Below are positions 7,647-14,013 of a DNA stretch of 26,413 nucleotides, piece by piece. The notes under the pieces were generated by a model, which saw only the letters and a program-made list of their open reading frames with translations, ran no database searches and was not told the origin of the DNA. The position numbers and the translations under genes were made by a program. The stretch is from Terrimonas_A sp036262095 (GTDB taxonomy: Bacteria > Bacteroidota > Bacteroidia > Chitinophagales > Chitinophagaceae). Every line of letters starts with the position of its first letter. Position 1 is the stretch's first letter. Location: positions 1 through 26,413 of the forward strand of contig DATAJQ010000059.1 in NCBI GenBank assembly GCA_036262095.1, written 5' to 3'.

Positions 7647-7702
7647 GGCCGCTAAGAACGCAAAGATTATTACGTTATATCTTTTGTGTATCCTTTGCGG
7701 CC
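7647..7702. repeat. Imperfect intergenic palindrome, related to the 3579-3652 repeat
   Basis: GGCCGC at 7647-7652 pairs with GCGGCC at 7697-7702, with further pairing (AAG with CTT, AAAGAT with ATCTTT) around an AT-rich loop. It lies between the convergent ends of xerD (7634) and the T9SS-tail gene (7731) and could work as a transcription stop. It shares CCGCTAAGA and CAAAG blocks with the perfect repeat at 3579-3652, suggesting a dispersed repeat family. Confidence 0.7.
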
Positions 7703-7730
7703 GTTGCGATACAAACAACCCCTGAAGCTG

Positions 7731-8744
7731 CTACCGGATCACCAGTTTCTCTCCAAACGCCTTTCCACTTTTCTTGTTCTTCAAACTAACGATATAATTA
7801 CCGGCAGCCATAAAAGGAAGTTCTATGTTCATCACTTTAGCTTCCGCATCGATCCATATCTTTTTCTGAAAAGCCTGTTTGCCGTCAAGTCTGGTCACCA
7901 GCATATCATAATACCCTTCCTTTAATTTATTGATCAGTTCAATATTCAAACTGCTTCCCGGAGCAAGAGGATTAGGAAACATTTTAAAATGACCGGATGC
8001 AGAATCCATGATTGCAGGGATGAGCATATGAGTTTTTTTTAGTATGATCGCAGGCGCTCTTTTTTTTACAGCAACAACAGTAACATCCCCAAGTATCATA
8101 TCAGCATATTCAAGACGTATGACCGGGATAGTAGTTCCCTTTTTAAGATCAACCTGGATGCTGGCGGTTTCATAACCGATATAGGAGACCTTAAGCAGGA
8201 TCAGCGGTTCTCCTTCATTTATCGTAAGCCTGAAATATCCAGCACTGTCAGCTGCTGTGCCCTGTGAAGAATTTTCACGCCATATACTGGCATAGCCAAT
8301 GCCATTCCCTTCAGCATCCACTACCCTACCTTCCAGCACTTTTTTAGAAAGCTCCTGTGTTTGTGTACTCTTTTTTGTTGGTTTATTTTCCTGTTCTATC
8401 AATAAAGTACCGGCCTTCGCAGACACTTTCCCTTTAACCTGTTGTGCATACCCTTTATACGAAAACAAAATAGCCGGCAGGGCAATCTGGAATAAATATT
8501 TAACCCAGGGTATCCGCTTCTGAGGAATAGCCAGGTCAGCCTCCAATTGTTCTTTTCGGAATCTTCCGCAAACAGATATGTCTGGTTTCCGGAAAAAAGC
8601 TCCCAGCTTTTCATCACTCATCCCTGTAAAATCCATTACTTTTTTTTGACAGGAATCACAGAACCTGCCTTGCTCCACCGTGCTCATTTTGTTCCAGCTT
8701 TCATGACAAGGTTCGGAAATGGTTAATTGAATATGTTTAGCCAT
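7731..8744 (-). CDS. Carboxypeptidase-like regulatory domain protein with N-terminal Cys domain and T9SS-type C-terminal tail
   Basis: Protein of 337 residues with three parts. Residues 1-75 carry Cys13, a C29-x2-C32 pair (GRFCDSCQKKVMDFT) and Cys59, a probable metal-binding module common in Bacteroidota. A hydrophobic segment follows at about 82-98 (YLFQIALPAILFSY). Residues 136-212 are a CarboxypepD_reg-like beta-sandwich (LEGRVVDAEGNGIGYASI, then GYFRLTINEGEPLILLKVSYIGYE). The last 85 residues resemble a type A sorting domain of the type IX secretion system: FPNPLAPGSSLNIEL, then GNYIVSLKNKKSG and the final GEKLVIR. There is no ordinary N-terminal signal peptide; the internal hydrophobic segment would have to act as anchor or signal. 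It is convergent with xerD and downstream of the VWA gene, from which a terminator separates it. Function unknown; an envelope protein is inferred. Confidence 0.82.
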   Translation of the reverse strand: MAKHIQLTISEPCHESWNKMSTVEQGRFCDSCQKKVMDFTGMSDEKLGAFFRKPDISVCGRFRKEQLEADLAIPQKRIPWVKYLFQIALPAILFSYKGYAQQVKGKVSAKAGTLLIEQENKPTKKSTQTQELSKKVLEGRVVDAEGNGIGYASIWRENSSQGTAADSAGYFRLTINEGEPLILLKVSYIGYETASIQVDLKKGTTIPVIRLEYADMILGDVTVVAVKKRAPAIILKKTHMLIPAIMDSASGHFKMFPNPLAPGSSLNIELINKLKEGYYDMLVTRLDGKQAFQKKIWIDAEAKVMNIELPFMAAGNYIVSLKNKKSGKAFGEKLVIR

Positions 8745-8778
8745 AAAAAGTTATTAGATGATGGACTTGTTTTTGTAT

Positions 8779-8805
8779 AAAAAGGGGCCGGTAAATACCG
8801 GCCCC
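8779..8805 (-). terminator. Rho-independent terminator for the VWA gene
   Basis: On the minus strand a perfect 10-bp GC-rich stem (arms at 8796-8805 and 8784-8793, core GGGGCCGGTA) with a very short loop is followed by five T. It lies 78 bases beyond the end of the gene at 8883-10844 and before the next minus-strand gene. Confidence 0.9.
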
Positions 8806-8882
8806 GTATCACTAACCGGCTGTTAGATGATTATTTTCAATAGGAGGCCTTCAACACACAATGACATTAACATAAATCAGGT

Positions 8883-10844
8883 TTATCTTTTTCCAACTTC
8901 TTCCGAAGAAACAACAGGCTTTTCTTTTGCCAGCAGCTTTGCATTGTCTACCAGCCGGATAAATTCACTTCTATAACCTTCTTCATCCACTCCGCTGGCG
9001 CCCCTGGCCAAACTGATCACCTGGTCAAACGAAGCATTTCCTTTGAATTCTGATTGGCGCAGCAACAATCCCATCTCCGCCACTGAAGCTGCAAAGCGGA
9101 AATTATCAGAAGTCTTGTTCAATGACAATGTTTCATTCTTTACAGCTTTTTCCAGCAACCGGCTGGTATTGCCATCCGGTGCTTTGTAGCGGAATTTCAC
9201 TGTAAACATTTCGTCGCCCGATGAAGTTGCTGAAGGTTGATCCTTTCCTTTCTGATATTTCAGCGGGTCCACTGTAGCCAGGAAATCGCTCTTCACTCCT
9301 GTTGGTATGATTTCATACAATGCAGTCACAGTATGCCCACTGCCCAATTCACCGGCATCTTTCTTATCATCGTTGAAATCTTCTTTGGCGAGCATCCTGT
9401 TTTCATAACCGATGAGGCGATAACCTTGCACAATAGCAGGATTGAATTCTACCTGCAGTTTCACATCTTTGGCAATGGTGAACAAAGTGCCGCCGAATTC
9501 ATTGACCAGCACTTTTTTTGCTTCGCTAAGGCCATCGATATAAGCATGGTTGCCATTCCCTTTATCTGCCAGCTTCTGCATCTTATTGTCTTTATAATTA
9601 CCCATACCATAACCCAATACTGTCAGGAATACACCTGTTTTACGTTCTTCCTCTATCAGCTTCTCCATTGCAGCATCACTGCTTTCACCTATGTTAAAAT
9701 CTCCATCGGTGCAAAGTATCACGCGGTTGTTGCCGCCTTTCACCAGAAATTCATTGGCTGTTTTATAAGCCAGGCGGATGCCTTCACCACCTGCTGTGGA
9801 GCCGCCTGCATTGAGGTTATCTATCGCATCTTTTATTTTGATCTTTTCACTGCCGGAAGTTGGCTTCAACACCAGGCCTGCTGCACCTGCATATACCACA
9901 ATAGCTACTTTGTCCTGTTCTCTCAACTGATCAACCAGCATTTTCATCGAAGCCTTTACCAGCGGAAGTTTATTTGGATCATCCATTGAGCCCGATACAT
10001 CGATCAAAAACACCAGGTTGGATGCAGGCAGGTTATCTGCCGCTATCTTTTTTCCCTGCAAGCCGATCAGCACCAGCTTATGATCCTTATTCCAGGGAGC
10101 ATCGGATATTTCTGTGTTAATGGAAAAAGGATGTTCGCCGGCGGGTTGAGGATAATCATACTTGAAATAATTGATCATTTCCTCTATACGAACGGCACCG
10201 GAAGGAGGCAACTGCCCCTGGTTTAAAAAGCGGCGTACATTGCTGTAGGATGCAGCATCCACATCAATAGAAAAAGTGGAAAGCGGATTATCTGATGTTT
10301 TCAGGAAACGGGTCTCATTGATCGCATCATAGTCTTCTGTATTGAAATGAACCGGTGCCTGGTCCCTGTATCCACCATTACGACTATAGCCAGCATTACC
10401 GTTGAGTGCAACTCCGGCAATTTTTCCCCGCAAAGCCTTTTGCTGGCTTTGTTGCAGGTACCCGCTGGCAGGCGATATCTGTATCTCATAGTTGGCCGTT
10501 TCATCCTTCTGTCCATAACCTACAACCACTACTTCCTCCAGGTTCTCAGTGCGAAAGGCCAATGAAACATTTATTTCAGTCTTCCCTTTGACCTTTACTT
10601 CCTTCGATTTAAAACCAACTGCTGAAAATACAAGGGTGGCTTTTTCATTACTCACATTGATCTGGTAAATGCCTTGTGCATTAGAAGAGGTAGCCGTTTT
10701 TGTTCCTTTTACAGCTATTGTTACTCCTACAAGAGGATTACCATTCTCGTCTGTTATTTTACCATACACCGTTTGAAAATTCAGAGGGCGGAATGCAAGC
10801 AAGCAAATCACGAGGGGTACCAACATAAAGATTATCCGTTGCAT
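8883..10844 (-). CDS. VWA-domain (YfbK-like) protein fused to a SusC-like N-terminal segment
   Basis: Exported protein of 653 residues. A signal peptide or anchor covers 1-20. Residues 26-97 form a CarboxypepD_reg-like domain (VYGKITDENGNPLVGVTI). Then come EEVVVVGYG (103-111) and QQKALRGKIAGVALNG (134-149), which closely resemble the stretch that leads into the plug of SusC-type TonB-dependent receptors. Residues 168-235 match the VWF N-terminal domain of the YfbK family (DNPLSTFSIDVDAASYSNVRR), followed by a von Willebrand A domain at about 276-455 with intact MIDAS residues Asp282, Ser284, Ser286, Thr350 and Asp380. The rest resembles the DUF3520 C-terminal domain. No beta barrel is present. 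Divergent from the ECF sigma factor at 10986, with 141 bases between starts, so shared regulation is possible. Likely a metal-dependent adhesion or protein-binding surface protein; the partner is unknown. Confidence 0.9.
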   Translation of the reverse strand: MQRIIFMLVPLVICLLAFRPLNFQTVYGKITDENGNPLVGVTIAVKGTKTATSSNAQGIYQINVSNEKATLVFSAVGFKSKEVKVKGKTEINVSLAFRTENLEEVVVVGYGQKDETANYEIQISPASGYLQQSQQKALRGKIAGVALNGNAGYSRNGGYRDQAPVHFNTEDYDAINETRFLKTSDNPLSTFSIDVDAASYSNVRRFLNQGQLPPSGAVRIEEMINYFKYDYPQPAGEHPFSINTEISDAPWNKDHKLVLIGLQGKKIAADNLPASNLVFLIDVSGSMDDPNKLPLVKASMKMLVDQLREQDKVAIVVYAGAAGLVLKPTSGSEKIKIKDAIDNLNAGGSTAGGEGIRLAYKTANEFLVKGGNNRVILCTDGDFNIGESSDAAMEKLIEEERKTGVFLTVLGYGMGNYKDNKMQKLADKGNGNHAYIDGLSEAKKVLVNEFGGTLFTIAKDVKLQVEFNPAIVQGYRLIGYENRMLAKEDFNDDKKDAGELGSGHTVTALYEIIPTGVKSDFLATVDPLKYQKGKDQPSATSSGDEMFTVKFRYKAPDGNTSRLLEKAVKNETLSLNKTSDNFRFAASVAEMGLLLRQSEFKGNASFDQVISLARGASGVDEEGYRSEFIRLVDNAKLLAKEKPVVSSEEVGKR

Positions 10845-10973
10845 AAGATTTGTTTTTAAATGGATGAGTGATTCAAAAAAATTACACAGCCCTGTTTAAA
10901 AAAATCTGTTAAAGAGATTCAACCCTGAAAGGCTTCTATAAATTATCACTATGTGATTTCGGCAGTTATTTAT

Positions 10974-10981
10974 TAATTTTA
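10974..10981 (+). promoter_or_regulatory. Candidate -7 box for the sigma factor gene
   Basis: TAATTTTA has one mismatch to TAnnTTTG and ends four bases before the GTG start at 10986. The local sequence is AT-rich, so a chance match is possible. Confidence 0.33.
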
Positions 10982-10985
10982 GCCG

Positions 10986-11579
10986 GTGTCTTTTATTAAG
11001 AACATACAGGACAACTCGCTGAGTGATAAAGATCTCGTATCCCGCTACAAGGACACGGGCGACCTGGCCGTGCTTGGCCAATTGTACCAGCGATATATGG
11101 AGCTGGTATATGGTGTTTGCCTTAAATATTTCAAAGAGCCGGAAATAGCCAAGGATGGCGTGATGCATATATTTGAAGAGCTGGTATCCAAACTGCGCAA
11201 GCATGAAGTGGATAATTTTAAAGGCTGGCTGCACCAATTGGCTAAGAATCACTGCCTGATGCAGTTAAGGACACCCAGGAACCTGAAAACGGTAGAGTTC
11301 AAAACAGAGCTTGTGCAAAATGAGGAAAATGTGCATCTGAATGGCGTACTGGAAAAAGAAGAGAATTTCCGCAAGCTGGAATACTGTATCGGCACCCTGA
11401 TGGAAGAGCAAAGTCAGGCCATCCGGCTGTTTTACCTGGAAGGGAAATCCTATCATGAAATTGCCAGTACAACCGGCAGGGACTGGAACCAGGTGCGCAG
11501 CTTTATCCAGAATGGCAGAAGGAACCTGAAGATATGTATGGAAAAAAATGAGAGCATTATAAATACAACCAATCAATAA
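10986..11579 (+). CDS. ECF-type RNA polymerase sigma factor
   Basis: Sigma-70 family protein of 197 residues that would direct RNA polymerase to a specific promoter set. The sigma-2 region spans about 31-95 (LGQLYQRYMELVYGVCLKYF, then NFKGWLHQLAKNHCLMQLR). The sigma-4 helix-turn-helix spans about 130-182 (QSQAIRLFYLEGKSYHEIASTTG, shortened here to its key residues AIRLFYLEGKSYHEIA). The start codon is GTG; the next in-frame ATG would remove the first part of sigma-2, so GTG is preferred. The next gene begins six bases after the stop codon, in the same frame, and encodes an anti-sigma-like membrane protein, so the two form an operon. The divergent VWA gene may be a target. What signal activates it is unknown. 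Confidence 0.88.
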   Translation: MSFIKNIQDNSLSDKDLVSRYKDTGDLAVLGQLYQRYMELVYGVCLKYFKEPEIAKDGVMHIFEELVSKLRKHEVDNFKGWLHQLAKNHCLMQLRTPRNLKTVEFKTELVQNEENVHLNGVLEKEENFRKLEYCIGTLMEEQSQAIRLFYLEGKSYHEIASTTGRDWNQVRSFIQNGRRNLKICMEKNESIINTTNQ

Positions 11580-11585
11580 TCGATA

Positions 11586-12947
11586 GTGCAGGGAGACTAT
11601 AACCATATTTCATTCACCGCCGATGATATCAGGAAATATCATGAAGGGAAGCTGACGCCTGCAGAAATGCATGCGCTGGAAAAAGCAGCCCTTGAAGATC
11701 CTTTTCTTGCAGACGCACTGGAAGGCTATGCTGCTGAGGGGGTGAACCTGCCTGCAGATACCGATGAGTTGAAAAGAAGATTGGCGGGAAGACTGGAAGA
11801 AAAGGATAAAAAAGTGATACCCCTGGCGGCTCCTTCCAAATCTTTTGGCTGGTTAAGAGCTGCCGCAATGATCGTGGCTATAGCAGGTGCAGGTTTGCTG
11901 ATCTACAAACTTGGTTTTGACAGGAAAGAAAAAAATATTGCCCAAACAACAGCACAGGAAAGAAACCAGGATACTACTGCCGCCACTGTTTCAAACGACA
12001 GCAATACAAGAACAACTACAGCAGCCGCTGCAGAAGTGAAACCAGAGATAGCAAAAGATTCACCTGCCGGTACCGTTCAGCATAACACAACCGGTCAAAC
12101 CGCGAAACAATCAGCACCTCCAACTCCCGCCCCGGTGCAGGCAGCGCCACAGGCGAAGCTGGAAGAAAAAGCTGCAGAGATTGCTGCTCTGAATGATGAG
12201 ATGGCTGCAAAGATAAAAGCCGATTCAACCAGGAATGCTGAAAGCCTTGTAGCCTTGCAGCAAAACAGGTCACAGGCTCAATACAATTACAGCGTATTAC
12301 CAAAAGAAGACGTTGCAAGGAATGTATCTTCAGCAGCCAAATCGCGCCGTGCCCAGGCTTTCATTCAAAGCAATATTTTCCGTGGGAAAGTAACGGATGA
12401 GCAGAACAATCCGCTGCCGTTTGCCAATATCACCAATAGCCGCGACAATGTAGGCACTTACAGCGATGCACAGGGCAATTTCGTGCTTATCTCCCCTGAC
12501 TCTGTAATGGATGTGCAGGTACGCTCACTTGGATTTGAGAACAATACTACCCAGCTGCAAAATGGAGTGGCCCTTAACAAAGTGACACTGAAAGATGATC
12601 GCAGTCTTACTGAAATAGTGCTTAGTAATAAGAAAGTAAATACCCGTTTGCGTGACGGCAATATGGTGTTGGAAGAGCCAGAACCAGCAGATGGCTGGAG
12701 CAATTATGATACTTATCTCGCCAATAACCTCAATATACCGGAGACCTACAAAAACAGACGGGCTGAAGGAGGTGAAGTAGAGCTTTCTTTTGAAGTGAAT
12801 CAACTGGGTGAACCCGTCAATATCAAAGTGGTACGGTCACTTTGCGAGGTTTGCGACAAAGAAGCCATCCGCCTGCTTAAAGAAGGCCCGAAATGGAAAC
12901 GGAAGGTAAAAAATGGGAAACGGACAACGGTGACAATTCCATTCTGA
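11586..12947 (+). CDS. Membrane anti-sigma-like protein with carboxypeptidase-like and TonB-like C-terminal domains
   Basis: Protein of 453 residues starting with GTG. Residues 8-50 (HISFTADDIRKYHEGKLTPA, then a stretch ending in LADALEGYA) form a cytoplasmic N-terminus typical of Bacteroidota membrane proteins encoded directly after ECF sigma genes, so an anti-sigma role is likely. A single transmembrane segment is at 88-106. A low-complexity Ala/Thr/Gln/Pro linker (115-190) is followed by a probable coiled coil (192-232), both periplasmic. Residues 265-335 are a CarboxypepD_reg-like domain (FRGKVTDEQNNPLPFANI). Residues 370-453 resemble a TonB C-terminal domain (GGEVELSFEVNQLGEPVNIK, Cys420 and Cys423, and an end in TTVTIPF). 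The topology would link periplasmic events, perhaps contact with an outer-membrane protein, to sigma release; this is inference. Confidence 0.83.
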   Translation: MQGDYNHISFTADDIRKYHEGKLTPAEMHALEKAALEDPFLADALEGYAAEGVNLPADTDELKRRLAGRLEEKDKKVIPLAAPSKSFGWLRAAAMIVAIAGAGLLIYKLGFDRKEKNIAQTTAQERNQDTTAATVSNDSNTRTTTAAAAEVKPEIAKDSPAGTVQHNTTGQTAKQSAPPTPAPVQAAPQAKLEEKAAEIAALNDEMAAKIKADSTRNAESLVALQQNRSQAQYNYSVLPKEDVARNVSSAAKSRRAQAFIQSNIFRGKVTDEQNNPLPFANITNSRDNVGTYSDAQGNFVLISPDSVMDVQVRSLGFENNTTQLQNGVALNKVTLKDDRSLTEIVLSNKKVNTRLRDGNMVLEEPEPADGWSNYDTYLANNLNIPETYKNRRAEGGEVELSFEVNQLGEPVNIKVVRSLCEVCDKEAIRLLKEGPKWKRKVKNGKRTTVTIPF

Positions 12948-13120
12948 CAGCACAGTACCTTACATTTTCACATCATTTCATTTAAGAAGAGAGTCGCAGC
13001 TCATTTTGGGGCTTTGCTGTTTAAAGCCCGAAAGTCAGTATAAAATCAAACTTTTTAAGCCTTTAGATGTTTAAGCTTTTTAAACCCAGCGCCTCCAACA
13101 GTAAACTAAAACAGGTTTAG

Positions 13121-13128
13121 TATCTTTG
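13121..13128 (+). promoter_or_regulatory. -7 box for the DUF2911 gene
   Basis: TATCTTTG is an exact TAnnTTTG match 29 bases before the ATG at 13158. The 210-base gap before the gene (12948-13157) also contains a weak hairpin, GGGCTTT at 13009-13015 with AAAGCCC at 13023-13029, without a T-run. Confidence 0.5.
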
Positions 13129-13157
13129 GCGCAATACTCTAACCAAAACCCATCTCA

Positions 13158-13994
13158 ATGAAAAGGCTATTACTTTCAGCTATTGCAGCATTTCTGCTGA
13201 TCAGCGGGAATGCACAGGTTAAAACACCTGCACCCAGCCCCACTCAAACGGTAAAACAGGACTTTGGTATTTCAGCAATTGAACTATCTTATTCCCGTCC
13301 CGGCATTAAAAACCGGAAACTGTACACCGACATTGCTCCTGCAGGAGAAGTATGGCGTACAGGAGCCAATAATGCCACTACCCTCACTTTCGGCGATGAA
13401 GTAATTATCGGCGATACGAAAGTGCCTGCCGGAAAATATGGATTGCTCAGTATTCCCGGCAAAAAGGAATGGACGCTGATCATCAGTAAACAGACCAATG
13501 TAACCAGCCCAGCTGCTTACAAACAGGAAAGCGACGTAGTGCGTGTGACTGCCCCGGTTACCAAATTGAAAAAAGCGGTGGAAACATTCACTATTGAATT
13601 CGCCAACGTAAAACCGAATACCTGTGACCTCATGCTGATGTGGGGAAACTCCGTGGTTAACTTGCCGATATCCACAGATATTGATTCCAAGATCATGGCT
13701 TCTATTGATGCAGCTATGAAAACAGATAAGCCCCCTTATGCACAGGCTGCGCAATATTATATGGACAATGGCAAAGACCTTAATCAGGCCCTTGCATGGT
13801 ACAATAAAGCGGTAGAGCAGCAACCCGATGCTTACTGGCTGCAACACCAATGGGCAAACTGCCTGGCTAAACTTGGCAAAAAAAGCGAGGCTGCAGCAGC
13901 GGCTGAACGCTCAAAAGAACTGGCAGCAAAAGCAAAAAATGAAGATTATGTGCGGATGAATGATAAACTGCTGGCTGAGTTGAAAAAGAAATAA
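13158..13994 (+). CDS. DUF2911 domain protein with C-terminal TPR-like region
   Basis: Exported protein of 278 residues. A cleavable signal peptide is visible (MKRLLLSAIAAFLLISGNAQ, cleavage near residue 19-20). Residues 35-180 are a DUF2911 domain: IELSYSRPGIKNRKLY, GEVWRTGANNATTLTFGDEV, VPAGKYGLLSIPGK and a later LMWGNSVVNLPI are characteristic. The last 85 residues are helical with TPR-like spacing (AQAAQYYMDNGKDLNQALAW, then AYWLQHQWANCLAKLGKKSE). DUF2911 proteins are common in Bacteroidota and have no assigned function; a periplasmic location is expected. It is a single gene with its own -7 box, ending at a terminator that lies in the coding region of the convergent symporter. Confidence 0.9.
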   Translation: MKRLLLSAIAAFLLISGNAQVKTPAPSPTQTVKQDFGISAIELSYSRPGIKNRKLYTDIAPAGEVWRTGANNATTLTFGDEVIIGDTKVPAGKYGLLSIPGKKEWTLIISKQTNVTSPAAYKQESDVVRVTAPVTKLKKAVETFTIEFANVKPNTCDLMLMWGNSVVNLPISTDIDSKIMASIDAAMKTDKPPYAQAAQYYMDNGKDLNQALAWYNKAVEQQPDAYWLQHQWANCLAKLGKKSEAAAAAERSKELAAKAKNEDYVRMNDKLLAELKKK

Positions 13995-14013
13995 GCAATA
14001 AGTATTTTATTGA

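Noticed and set aside
9237..9989. 250-codon open frame on the plus strand inside the VWA gene
   Set aside because: Antisense to the conserved VWA and MIDAS region; rich in Phe, Ile and His as expected from a reverse-complement shadow, with no domain.
13009..13029. Hairpin GGGCTTT/AAAGCCC after the anti-sigma-like gene
   Set aside because: Only 7 bp with no T-run, so not a convincing rho-independent terminator.
13284..13850. 188-codon minus-strand frame inside the DUF2911 gene
   Set aside because: Antisense to conserved DUF2911 motifs and without signal, domain or promoter.
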